DNA from: Pseudomonas sp. R-28-1W-6
GTDB lineage: Bacteria > Pseudomonadota > Gammaproteobacteria > Pseudomonadales > Pseudomonadaceae
NCBI RefSeq assembly: GCF_009799925.1
Contig: NZ_WELK01000001.1
Span: 1-64,000, forward strand
Length of the DNA: 64,000 nucleotides
Direction: 5' to 3'
Part shown: positions 9,521 through 17,176 of the stretch, piece after piece
Layout of the letters: each line of letters opens with the position of its first letter
How positions within the stretch are numbered: the stretch's first letter is position 1
Position numbers and translations under genes: made by a program
The notes under the pieces: model-generated
Told to the model about the DNA's origin: nothing
What the model saw: the letters and a program-made list of their open reading frames with translations, nothing else
Database searches by the model: none

Positions 9521-9614
9521 GTGGATAACCGCAAGCGAGTTATCCACCCTACGGAGAGGTCAGGTTCTGCGTAGGGTGGATCGGGGCGCGCAGCTGGCGC
9601 TTTATCCATCCACC
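9521..9614. repeat. GTAGGGTG-family repeat pair between bioB and bioF
   Basis: Two palindromic units. GTGGATAAC (9521-9529) pairs with GTTATCCAC (9539-9547) and is followed by CCTACG. Then CGTAGGGTGGAT (9570-9581) pairs loosely with ATCCATCCACC (9604-9614). The same core, GTAGGGTGGAT or GTAGGGTGCGCC, recurs at eight other intergenic sites in the window. Confidence 0.8.
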
Positions 9615-9624
9615 AAACGGAGCC

Positions 9625-10683
9625 TCAGGCCGAAGTGGCGTCGTAGAACAGCTTGGAATCGCGCTGCTCGACCAGGGCCTGCTCGATGGCCGCCTGGTGC
9701 ACTTCGTCGGCGTGCTCCTCGCGCTCTTCCGGCTTGATGCCGAGGCGCTTGAACAGCTGCATGTCCTTGTCGGCCTGCGGGTTCTTGGTGGTCAGCAGCT
9801 TCTCGCCGTAGAAGATCGAGTTGGCGCCAGCCATGAAGGCCAGGGCCTGCATCTGCTCGTTCATCGCCTCGCGCCCGGCGGACAGGCGCACGTGGGATTT
9901 CGGCATCATGATCCGCGCCACGGCGAGCATGCGGATGAAGTCGAACGGATCGACGTCCTGCTCCTCGGCCAGCGGCGTGCCCTTGACCTTGACCAGCATG
10001 TTGATCGGCACGCTTTCCGGGTGCTCCGGCAGGTTGGCCAGCTGGATCAGCAGCCCGGCGCGATCGTCCAGCGACTCGCCCATGCCGAGGATGCCGCCGG
10101 AGCAGATCTTCATCCCCGCCTCGCGCACGTAAGCCAGGGTCTGCAGGCGCTCGCTGTAGGTGCGGGTGGTGATGATGTTGCCGTAGAACTCCGGCGAGGT
10201 ATCCAGGTTGTGGTTGTAGTAGTCGAGGCCGGCCTCGGCCAGGGCGCGGGTCTGCTCCTGGTCGAGCTTGCCCAGGGTCATGCAGGTTTCCAGGCCGAGT
10301 TTCTTCACGCCCTCGACCATCTTCAGCACGTAGGGCATGTCCTTGGCCGACGGGTGCTTCCACGCCGCGCCCATGCAGAAGCGGGTGGAACCGATGGCCT
10401 TGGCCTCGGCAGCGGCCTCCAGCACCTTCTGCACTTCCATCAGCTTTTCCTTGTCCAGGCCGGTGTTGTAGTGGCCGGACTGCGGGCAGTACTTGCAGTC
10501 TTCCGGGCAGGCGCCGGTCTTGATCGACAGCAGGGTCGAGACCTGCACGCGGTTGGCGTCGAAATGCGCGCGGTGCACGGTCTGGGCCTGGAACAGCAGG
10601 TCGTTGAACGGCTGTTCGAACAGGGCCTTGACCTCGGCGAGGCTCCAGTCGTGGCGGGTGACGGAAGAAAGGCTGGCACTCAT
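9625..10683 (-). CDS. bioB: Biotin synthase
   Basis: BioB is a radical-SAM enzyme that inserts sulfur into dethiobiotin to make biotin. The protein has 352 residues. The radical-SAM cluster motif CxxxCxxC is Cys59, Cys63 and Cys66 in [39 protein letters not shown] and [10 protein letters not shown] are typical BioB segments. It is the first gene of the bio cluster and is divergent from comF. A BirA-type operator about 80-110 nt upstream overlaps a TTGACA hexamer that could be its -35 element. Confidence 0.97.
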   Translation of the reverse strand: MSASLSSVTRHDWSLAEVKALFEQPFNDLLFQAQTVHRAHFDANRVQVSTLLSIKTGACPEDCKYCPQSGHYNTGLDKEKLMEVQKVLEAAAEAKAIGSTRFCMGAAWKHPSAKDMPYVLKMVEGVKKLGLETCMTLGKLDQEQTRALAEAGLDYYNHNLDTSPEFYGNIITTRTYSERLQTLAYVREAGMKICSGGILGMGESLDDRAGLLIQLANLPEHPESVPINMLVKVKGTPLAEEQDVDPFDFIRMLAVARIMMPKSHVRLSAGREAMNEQMQALAFMAGANSIFYGEKLLTTKNPQADKDMQLFKRLGIKPEEREEHADEVHQAAIEQALVEQRDSKLFYDATSA

Positions 10684-10755
10684 CGGGGGTATTCCTTATT
10701 CGTTGGCTGCTAGGCTGGTCGCAACACGGCTGTTCGGCATCGTCAGGGAAGGACC

Positions 10756-11502
10756 ATGCGCTGTCAACCACACCAGGACAACCAGGTTTACATCTGGACA
10801 AAAAACAAACAAATCTGCCTGCTCTGCGACGAAACGGCCGACACCGAGCACAGCCTGTGCAGCGCCTGCGAGGGCGAGCTGCCCTGGCTCGGCGGGCATT
10901 GCCAGGTCTGCGCCCTGCCGCTGCCGGCCGCCGGGCTGGTCTGCGGCGAATGCCTGAAGCGGCCACCGGCTTTTGCGCGAGTGGAGGCGCCGTGGCGCTA
11001 CGCCTTCCCGGTCGACAGCCTGATCACCCGCTTCAAGCATCGCGGCAACTGGCCAGTGGGACGCCTGCTGGCCGGCCTGCTGTCACATCATCTGCTGCAT
11101 GCCTATGCCGAAGGCCAGCCGCGCCCCGACGCGCTGCTGGCCGTGCCCCTGAGCCGCCAGCGCCTGCGCCAGCGCGGCTTCAACCAGGCGGAGATGCTTG
11201 CCGACTGGCTGGGCGCCAGCCTCGCCCTGGCCACGCAGAAGCACTGGCTGCTGCGCCCACAGGACACCGCGCACCAGCAGGAACTGGATGCCGCCGCACG
11301 CAAGCGCAACCTGCGCCGCGCCTTCGCCCTCGACGAGCGGGCCGCGGTGCAGGGCCGGCACCTGGCGCTGGTCGACGACGTGCTGACCACCGGCGCCACC
11401 GCCGAGGCCATCGCCCGCCTGCTGCGCCAGGCCGGCGCGGCGCGGGTGGACATCTACTGCCTGGCGCGCACGCCCAAGCCCGGCGACCTGGCTGGCGGAT
11501 AG
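10756..11502 (+). CDS. comF: ComF-family phosphoribosyltransferase-like protein
   Basis: A 248-residue ComF-family protein. The N-terminal zinc-ribbon-like part has four CxxC pairs: Cys21/24, Cys35/38, Cys49/52 and Cys63/66. The C-terminal phosphoribosyltransferase-like domain contains the PRPP loop LALVDDVLTTGATAEAIA. In naturally competent bacteria ComF is linked to DNA uptake; in Pseudomonas its substrate is unknown. The ATG at 10756 has AGGAAGG seven bases upstream, and no later start would keep the first CxxC. Because of this start, the coding region overlaps the biotin operator of bioB. Confidence 0.88.
   Translation: MRCQPHQDNQVYIWTKNKQICLLCDETADTEHSLCSACEGELPWLGGHCQVCALPLPAAGLVCGECLKRPPAFARVEAPWRYAFPVDSLITRFKHRGNWPVGRLLAGLLSHHLLHAYAEGQPRPDALLAVPLSRQRLRQRGFNQAEMLADWLGASLALATQKHWLLRPQDTAHQQELDAAARKRNLRRAFALDERAAVQGRHLALVDDVLTTGATAEAIARLLRQAGAARVDIYCLARTPKPGDLAGG
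10762..10792 (-). promoter_or_regulatory. BirA-type biotin operator upstream of bioB
   Basis: TGTCAACC (10762-10769) and GGTTTACA (10785-10792) form an inverted repeat with a 15-nt spacer. This matches the BirA operator pattern TTGTAAACC-N14-16-GGTTTACAA known in Gammaproteobacteria. Read towards bioB, the proximal arm contains TTGACA, a good -35 hexamer, so bound BirA would block the promoter. The site lies within the first codons of comF on the other strand. Confidence 0.75.
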
Positions 11503-11562
11503 CCGGCCGCCCCGGTTGTCCGCTACTCTCGGCCTCCTAGCTCTCCGGCCCGGATCAGCCAC

Positions 11563-12306
11563 ATGCGCCTGCCGCTCGTCTTCCCGCTCCTTGCCCTGCT
11601 CGCCGGCACCAGCCTGGCGGCTGCCGAACCCGTGCGCATCGCCGTGGCCGCCAACCTGTTGCCTGTGATGGAACGGATCGCCGCGCAGTACCAGCAACAG
11701 GGCGGCAACCCGGTGCAGGTGATCGGCGGCTCCAGCGGCGCCTTCTTCGAGCAGATCCGCCGTGGCGCGCCTTTCGACCTGTTCTATTCGGCCGATGCCG
11801 AGCGCCCGGAGCAGCTGGCCGCCGCGGGCACCGGCGCCGCCGTGCGCACCTATGCCTGCGGCCGCCTGGCGCTCTGGACGCCGCGGACCGCGCCCAGGCT
11901 GGACGCCCTGCCCGCCGGCAAGATCGCCCTCGCCCAACCGGCCACCGCGCCCTACGGCAAGGCCGCGCAGCAGGCCCTGCAGCGCAGCGGCCAGTGGCCG
12001 AGCCTGCAGGCGCGACTGGTCTACGGCCAGGACATCGGCCAGGCCTTCCAGTTCGTCGACAGCGGGCACGCCCCCGGCGGCTTCGTCGCCCTCAGCCAGC
12101 TGACCGCGGCCGGGATTCCGCCCACCCAGTACAGCCTGGTCGACGCCAGCCTCTACGAGCCGCTGGTACAGAAGCGGGTGCTGCTGGCCAGGGGCGAGCG
12201 CCAGGCGAACGCCGAGGCCTTCCTGGCGTTCTTCGACGCCCAGCGCGACACCCTGCAATCCGCGGGCTATGCCCTGCCCGGCGAGGCCGACTGTGCTACT
12301 GAGTGA
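11563..12306 (+). CDS. modA: Molybdate ABC transporter, periplasmic binding protein
   Basis: ModA captures molybdate (or tungstate) in the periplasm. The protein has 247 residues and a clear signal peptide, LVFPLLALLAGTSLAAAEP. The mature part shows VAANLLPVMERIA, GGSSGAFFEQIRRGAPFDLFYSAD and SGHAPGGFVALSQL, which correspond to the oxyanion-binding segments of ModA. It overlaps modB by 14 bases. No ATPase gene (modC) follows. Confidence 0.88.
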   Translation: MRLPLVFPLLALLAGTSLAAAEPVRIAVAANLLPVMERIAAQYQQQGGNPVQVIGGSSGAFFEQIRRGAPFDLFYSADAERPEQLAAAGTGAAVRTYACGRLALWTPRTAPRLDALPAGKIALAQPATAPYGKAAQQALQRSGQWPSLQARLVYGQDIGQAFQFVDSGHAPGGFVALSQLTAAGIPPTQYSLVDASLYEPLVQKRVLLARGERQANAEAFLAFFDAQRDTLQSAGYALPGEADCATE

Positions 12307-12982
12307 CAACGACTGGCAGGCCCTGGCGATCACCCTGCGCCTGGCCGCGGTGTCCACCGCCCTGCTGCTGCTGATCGGCGTGCCGCTGGCGGCCTGGCGC
12401 GTGCGCCGGCAGACGCGCCTGCGCCAGGTGCTGGACGCCGTGCTGGCCTTGCCGCTGGTGCTGCCGCCGACCGTGCTGGGCTTCTACCTACTGGTGCTGT
12501 TCGCCCCGCAGACCCAGCTCGGCGCCGGCTGGCAGTGGCTCACCGGGCACGGCCTGGCCTTCAGCTTCAGCGGCCTGGTGCTGGGCTCGGTGATCTACTC
12601 GCTGCCCTTCGTGGTGCAGCCGCTGACCGTGGCCTTCCGCGAGATCCCGGCGAGCCTGCTGGAGGCCGCCGCCAGCCTCGGCGCCAATCGCTGGGAGCGC
12701 CTGCGCTGGGTGGTCATGCCGTTGTTGCGGCGCGGCCTGCTGGTCGCCGCGACGCTCGGCTTCGCCCACACCCTCGGCGAATTCGGCGTGGTGATGATGC
12801 TCGGCGGCAGCATCCCCGGCGAGACCCAGGTGGTCTCCATCGCCCTGTTCCAGCACGTCGAAGCGCTGCGCTACGCCGAGGCCCACCGCCTGGCGGCCTG
12901 CCTGCTGGGCCTGTCGTTCCTCCTGCTGCTGCTGGTCTACGGCCTCGGCGACCCGCGCCGCAGCGCGGCGCTGCGCGTCTGA
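12293..12982 (+). CDS. modB: Molybdate ABC transporter, permease
   Basis: ModB is the membrane channel of the molybdate importer. It has 229 residues from the chosen start, with five or six membrane segments. The permease coupling motif around EAAASLGANRWERLRWVVMP (about residues 123-142) is the EAA loop that contacts the ATPase. LALPLVLPPTVLGFYLLVLF is typical of ModB. I prefer the GTG at 12293, which yields VLLSDNDWQALAITLRLA; the ATG at 12269 would add MPCPARPT, unlike known ModB N-termini. The next gene is srkA, so the expected modC is missing. Confidence 0.88.
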   Translation: MLLSDNDWQALAITLRLAAVSTALLLLIGVPLAAWRVRRQTRLRQVLDAVLALPLVLPPTVLGFYLLVLFAPQTQLGAGWQWLTGHGLAFSFSGLVLGSVIYSLPFVVQPLTVAFREIPASLLEAAASLGANRWERLRWVVMPLLRRGLLVAATLGFAHTLGEFGVVMMLGGSIPGETQVVSIALFQHVEALRYAEAHRLAACLLGLSFLLLLLVYGLGDPRRSAALRV

Positions 12983-13043
12983 ACCGTTCCCCGCCAACCC
13001 GGCCAATAGGGCTAGACTAGGCGCCCACCGAACGGAGCCGCCC

Positions 13044-14018
13044 ATGTCCCATCCCTTTGCCACCCTCACCCCCGACCTGGTGCTGGATGCCGTGGAGAGC
13101 CTCGGTTACCTCAGCGACGCCCGCGTGCTGGCGCTGAACAGCTACGAGAACCGCGTCTACCAGGTCGGCATCGAGGACGACACGCCGCTGATCGCCAAGT
13201 TCTACCGGCCGGGACGCTGGAGCGATGCGGCGATCCGCGAGGAGCATGCCTTCAGCGCCGAGCTGGCCGACTGCGAAATCCCGGTGGTGGCGCCCCTGGT
13301 GCTGGGTGGCGAGACCCTGTTCGAGCACGCCGGCTTCCGCTTCGCCCTGTTCCCGCGGCGCGGCGGCCGCGCCCCGGAGCCGGGCAACCTGGACCAGCTG
13401 TATCGCCTCGGCCAGCTGCTCGGGCGCCTGCACGCGGTCGGCGCCAGCCGCCCGTTCGCCCACCGCGAGGCGCTCGGCGTGCAGAACTTCGGCCACGACT
13501 CGCTGGCCACCCTGCTCGACGGCAACTTCATCCCGCGCAGCCTGCTGCCGGCCTACGAGTCGGTGGCGCGCGACCTGCTGGGGCGCCTCGACCAGCTGTT
13601 CGCCGGCGTGCGCTACACGCCGATCCGCCTGCACGGCGACTGCCACCCGGGCAACCTGCTGTGCCGCGACGACAGCTTCCATATCGTCGACCTCGACGAC
13701 TGCCGCATGGGCCCGGCGGTGCAGGACATCTGGATGATGCTCGCCGGCGAACGCCACGAGCGCCTCGGCCAGCTGGCCGAACTGGTCGACGGCTACAACG
13801 AGTTCCACGACTTCGCCAGCCGCGAGCTGCCGCTGATCGAAGGCCTGCGCGCCCTGCGCCTGATGCATCACAGCGCCTGGATCGCCCGGCGCTGGGACGA
13901 CCCGGCCTTCCCCCGGGCCTTCCCCTGGTTCGCCAACGAACGCTATTGGGGCGACCAGATTCTGGTGCTGCGCGAACAGCTGGCAGCGCTGGATGAAGAG
14001 CCGCTGAAGCTGTTCTGA
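13044..14018 (+). CDS. srkA: Stress response serine/threonine kinase SrkA (YihE)
   Basis: A 324-residue protein kinase of the SrkA/YihE (RdoA) family, related to aminoglycoside and choline kinases. In E. coli it protects cells from stress-induced death. SYENRVYQVG near residue 33 and PLIAKFYRPGRW near residue 50 correspond to the ATP-binding lobe. The catalytic loop HGDCHPGN is near residue 196-203, and the metal-binding segment HIVDLDDCRMGP near residue 212. Length and motifs are normal. The gene stands 61 nt after modB and has its own ribosome binding site (ACGGAG). Confidence 0.93.
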   Translation: MSHPFATLTPDLVLDAVESLGYLSDARVLALNSYENRVYQVGIEDDTPLIAKFYRPGRWSDAAIREEHAFSAELADCEIPVVAPLVLGGETLFEHAGFRFALFPRRGGRAPEPGNLDQLYRLGQLLGRLHAVGASRPFAHREALGVQNFGHDSLATLLDGNFIPRSLLPAYESVARDLLGRLDQLFAGVRYTPIRLHGDCHPGNLLCRDDSFHIVDLDDCRMGPAVQDIWMMLAGERHERLGQLAELVDGYNEFHDFASRELPLIEGLRALRLMHHSAWIARRWDDPAFPRAFPWFANERYWGDQILVLREQLAALDEEPLKLF

Positions 14019-14213
14019 GCCGTGGATTGCGCCGTGCGCACCGATAACCGCGCGCAGGCCACTGCTGCGCACGGCAGGTACACGCCCCGAGCGTAAAGAA
14101 AGCCTGACGGCAATCGCCACGGCGACCAGCCGAACAAAGCTGAACGACCAGACAAGCTCGCCGCGCCCCACTAGAATCGCTGGCTTAGTTAGCTGCCTAA
14201 CCAAGGATTCCAC

Positions 14214-15107
14214 ATGGCCACCGCCAACCCGCAGCGCGGGTACCTGCTGGGCATCATCGCCTACACCATCTGGGGCCTGTTCCCGCTGTACTTCAAGGCC
14301 CTGCAGAGCGTGCCGGCGCTGGAGATCATCGTCCACCGCGCGCTATGGTCGGCGCTGTTCGGTGCCGCCCTGCTGCTGGCGTGGAAACATCCGGGCTGGC
14401 TGCGCGAACTGCGCAGCAACCCCAAACGCCTGGGCGTGCTGGCGCTCAGCGGCCTGCTGATCGCCAGCAACTGGCTGGTCTACGTGTGGGCGGTGAACAA
14501 CGGGCGCATGCTCGAAGCCAGCCTGGGCTACTACATCAACCCGCTGATCAACGTGCTGCTCGGCCTGCTGCTGCTCGGCGAACGCCTGCGCCGCCTGCAG
14601 TGGCTGGCCGTGGCCCTGGCCGCGCTGGGCGTGCTGCAGCAGCTGTGGCAGGTCGGCAGCCTGCCCTGGGTGTCGCTGGTGCTGGCGCTGACCTTCGGTT
14701 TCTACGGCCTGATCCGCAAGCAGGCGCCGGTGGCCGCCCTGCCCGGCCTGGTGGTGGAAACCTGGCTGCTGCTGCCGCTGGCCCTCGGCTGGCTGCTCTG
14801 GCACCCGCAGGCGATGAGCACCCAGGCGGCGTTCTGGACCGGCAGCGAGGCGCTGTGGCTGATCGCGGCCGGGCCGATCACCCTGGTGCCGCTGCTGTGC
14901 TTCAACGCCGCCGCGCGCCATCTGCCCTACACCACCCTGGGCTTCCTGCAGTACCTGGCGCCGACCCTGGTGATGCTGCAGGCGATCTTCCTGTTCGGCG
15001 AGCACTTCGACCCGAGCAAGCTGCTGGCCTTCATCTGCATCTGGGCCGGCCTGGCCCTGTACAGCCTGGATATCTGGCTGAGCCTGCGCCGCCGGCAGGC
15101 GGCCTGA
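14214..15107 (+). CDS. rarD: RarD protein, EamA-family transporter
   Basis: A 297-residue inner-membrane protein with about ten hydrophobic segments in two EamA repeats. It matches the RarD (chloramphenicol-sensitive protein) family. Characteristic segments are GIIAYTIWGLFPLYFKAL at the N-terminus, EIIVHRALWS, ASNWLVYVWAVN and GYYINPLINVLLG. The transported substrate is unknown. The ATG at 14214 is preceded by AAGGA. The 195-nt gap before it holds no gene. Confidence 0.92.
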   Translation: MATANPQRGYLLGIIAYTIWGLFPLYFKALQSVPALEIIVHRALWSALFGAALLLAWKHPGWLRELRSNPKRLGVLALSGLLIASNWLVYVWAVNNGRMLEASLGYYINPLINVLLGLLLLGERLRRLQWLAVALAALGVLQQLWQVGSLPWVSLVLALTFGFYGLIRKQAPVAALPGLVVETWLLLPLALGWLLWHPQAMSTQAAFWTGSEALWLIAAGPITLVPLLCFNAAARHLPYTTLGFLQYLAPTLVMLQAIFLFGEHFDPSKLLAFICIWAGLALYSLDIWLSLRRRQAA

Positions 15108-15122
15108 GCTTCGCTGAAACCC

Positions 15123-15184
15123 TAGGGTGCGCCGCGCGCACCCAGTTCACTGGCATGGCCGGCGGTGCGCACGGCGCACCCTAC
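15123..15184. repeat. GTAGGGTG-family repeat downstream of rarD
   Basis: TAGGGTGCGCCG (15123-15134) and CGGCGCACCCTA (about 15173-15184) form the outer arms, with inner GCGCACC/GGTGCGC arms. This is the GCGCC variant also seen near 29300, 42520, 52035 and 60130. Confidence 0.8.
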
Positions 15185-15223
15185 GAGGCGTAGCCTGAAA
15201 CCGGCCTGTGGACGAACATTGCG

Positions 15224-15992
15224 CCTGTACAGAAAACAACCAAACGCTCACACCCCGCGCCACGCCTGGCGCAGCGCCGATCATCCCCGCCTTATCCACA
15301 GAAGCATCCCCGGCCTTTGTGCACAAGCCGTTGAATCTGCTCGTTTTTCAGCCGATCCCCGGCAACCCTGACGCGACTAGGGCGGGCGCCGCGACTCCCC
15401 AGCTTATCCACAGCTCTTTCCCCACTGATCGGGGATATCCACCGCCCCGCCATCCGCCGCCCTGCTCGCCAGGGCCGCACGGACGCGCATCGGACCCAGC
15501 CATCACGCCCCCTGCACAGAAATCAACCAGCGCCCGCCAGGCCATGGCGGCCGTGGCCTGCCGACAGCTGCCCCGAGCTTATCCACAGAAGCATCCCCGG
15601 CATTTGTGCACAAGGCGCGGCGCCCTGGCGGTTTTCTGAACACAGCCGGCCAGGCCAGGCAGGCCGTGGCCTGGCGCATTAGCCTCCCAGCTTGTACACA
15701 GAATCATCCACGGCTTTCGGGGATATCCGCCGGCTGGCAGGCACCTGTCCCCCGCAGCCCCGCGCGCCAGCCGGCGCTTGCGCAGAAATCAGCCAATCGG
15801 CGCCAGGCCACGGCGCCCCTGGCCTGGCGCCAGGCATCCCGAGCTTATCCACAGAAGCATCCCCGCGCTTTGTGCACAATCGGTGAAAACTGCCGGTTTT
15901 TTAGCCATTCAACGAAAAGCCCCGGGGCACTAGCCAGTGCGCCGGGGCTCCCCAGTTTATCCACAGCACCATCCCCGTGATTCGGGGATATC
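15224..15992. repeat. Three-unit tandem array of DnaA-box-like modules
   Basis: The 883-nt gap between rarD and the GcvR-like gene has no gene; most of it is an array with three units starting near 15224, 15511 and 15777 (periods 287 and 266). Each unit has a CTGNNCAGAAA module, then 68 nt from its start TTATCCACAGAAGCATCCCC followed by the palindrome TTGTGCACAA, then 112-113 nt further a second TT(A/G)T(C/A)CACAG box followed in two copies by CCCC...CGGGGATATC and in all copies by GGGGATATC. TTATCCACA, the perfect E. coli DnaA box, occurs at 15292, 15404, 15579, 15845 and 15957; TTGTACACA is at 15692. TTGTGCACAA is at 15317, 15604 and 15870. The fixed internal spacing shows that the units arose by duplication. 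The function is unknown. Confidence 0.85.
15915..15949 (-). terminator. Probable terminator of the GcvR-like gene
   Basis: On the minus strand AGCCCCGG pairs with CCGGGGCT, with an inner GCACT/AGTGC extension, followed by TTTT. It lies about 40 nt past the stop codon of the gene ending at 15991 and inside the last unit of the DnaA-box array. Confidence 0.6.
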
Positions 15993-16509
15993 AGGTCTCG
16001 GTGCGCAGGTTCAGCTCCACCATCAGGTCGTCGGCGAGGTTTTCCAGCTTGTCGCGCAGCAGGTCGAGGGACAGCGTCAGCGGCACCGCCAGCAGCGCTT
16101 CGGCGTGGAACAGCGGCTCGCTGCTCATCGGTGCCGGCTTGACCTCGGTGGTCAGGCTTTCCAGGTTGACCCCCTGCTCGGCGAGCAGGCGGGTGATGTC
16201 GCGGACGATGCCCGGTCGGTCGTTGCCGACCAGGTCGAGCAGGATCGGCTTCCAGGTGCAGGACGGCTCGATGCCGCTTTCCGCCAGCAGCACGCGAATG
16301 CCGAAGGCGCCGAGGCCCTGCAGACCCTCGACCAGTTCGTCATAGCCTTCCGCCGGCACGGCCACGCGCAGGATCCCGGCGAACTGCCCGGCCATGCGCG
16401 ACATGCGGCTCTCCAGCCAGTTGCCGCCATGGGCGGCGATGCACTGGGCGATACGTTCGACCAGGCCCGGTTGGTCCGGGGCGATTACGGTGAGTACCAG
16501 ATGATCCAT
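15991..16509 (-). CDS. GcvR-like regulator with two ACT domains
   Basis: A 172-residue protein of the glycine cleavage system transcriptional repressor (GcvR) family. Two ACT domains can be seen. The first, residues 1-80, begins MDHLVLTVIAPDQPGLVERI; the second, about residues 90-165, begins PILLDLVGNDRPGIVRDITR. ACT domains bind amino acids. There is no DNA-binding domain; E. coli GcvR works by binding GcvA. The start at 16509 is preceded by AAGAGG; an ATG 18 nt upstream is less likely. It is on the same strand as the acetyltransferase gene, 33 nt downstream of it. Confidence 0.85.
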   Translation of the reverse strand: MDHLVLTVIAPDQPGLVERIAQCIAAHGGNWLESRMSRMAGQFAGILRVAVPAEGYDELVEGLQGLGAFGIRVLLAESGIEPSCTWKPILLDLVGNDRPGIVRDITRLLAEQGVNLESLTTEVKPAPMSSEPLFHAEALLAVPLTLSLDLLRDKLENLADDLMVELNLRTET

Positions 16510-16542
16510 GGCAAGCCTCTTCGTCATTGTCTGGGGTATAGC

Positions 16543-17001
16543 TCAAACACCCTGGCCAGGCAGGCCCAGCCAGTAGGTATAGAACAGCTCGTCGCGCACG
16601 TAACCGAGTTTCTCGTAGAGCGCCTGGCCGGCCAGGTTGGTTTTCGCCGTTTCCAGTTGCAGGCCGCAGGCTCCGCTCGCCTCGGCGTGGGCCCGGGCGG
16701 CCTGCATCAGCGCCTCGGCCACGCCCTGGCGGCGTGCCTGCGGGGCCACGTAGAGATCACTGAGCAGCCAGGCCGGGGCCATGCTCAGCGAGGCGAACAG
16801 CGGATAGAGCTGGACGAAGCCCCGCGCCACGCCCTGCTCGTCGCGGGCGATGAACAGCGTCGAGTCGCCCTGTTGCAGGCGCCCGCCGAGGAACTTGGCG
16901 ATCTCGCCCGGTGCCCGCGGCACCTGGTAAAACTGCAGATAAGCGCCGAACAGACCGACCAGCTCATCCAGGTCATTGACTCCAGCACGCACGACAGTCA
17001 T
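16543..17001 (-). CDS. GNAT-family N-acetyltransferase
   Basis: A 152-residue GCN5-related acetyltransferase. The acetyl-CoA-binding motif A appears as LSDLYVAPQARRQGVAEALM around residues 80-99. The C-terminal LETAKTNLAGQALYEKLGY motif is typical of the fold. The acceptor substrate is unknown. A homologue stands beside glcB in P. aeruginosa (PA0483, as I recall). It is divergent from glcB, and the 175-nt gap between them carries the inverted repeat at 17099-17128. Confidence 0.9.
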   Translation of the reverse strand: MTVVRAGVNDLDELVGLFGAYLQFYQVPRAPGEIAKFLGGRLQQGDSTLFIARDEQGVARGFVQLYPLFASLSMAPAWLLSDLYVAPQARRQGVAEALMQAARAHAEASGACGLQLETAKTNLAGQALYEKLGYVRDELFYTYWLGLPGQGV

Positions 17002-17098
17002 CGGCCTCTCCCTTCCTTGCTTGATGTCCGCAGTATAGCCCTGGGCCGCCGCCGCCCGGCAGGCGCTGACAGGCTGTGACTGATTTTTTCCCGCGAGT

Positions 17099-17128
17099 CA
17101 TGTAGTATCCCGCGGCTCGTACTACATG
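17099..17128 (+). promoter_or_regulatory. RccR-like inverted repeat upstream of glcB
   Basis: CATGTAGTA (17099-17107) and TACTACATG (17120-17128) are perfect 9-bp inverted arms with a 12-nt spacer, 49 nt before the glcB start. RccR, an RpiR-type regulator responsive to KDPG, is reported to control glcB, aceA and aceE in Pseudomonas through TGTAGT/ACTACA half-sites. The assignment rests on that recalled motif and on the target gene. Confidence 0.55.
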
Positions 17129-17176
17129 GCCGTCCGGCCCGGATTTAGAGCTGTCTGGAATCAAGTGAGGCAAGCA

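Noticed and set aside
9602..10966. Long minus-strand frame over bioB and the comF start
   Set aside because: It is a shifted frame of bioB with Arg/Pro/Gly-rich translation; the bioB frame has the radical-SAM motif.
15224..15992. Possible CRISPR array or chromosomal origin in the rarD-GcvR gap
   Set aside because: Repeats are long, modular and diverged, with no 20-40-nt direct repeats and no cas genes, so it is not CRISPR. DnaA boxes are present, but dnaA, dnaN, rpmH and an A+T-rich unwinding region are absent, so it is not the usual oriC.
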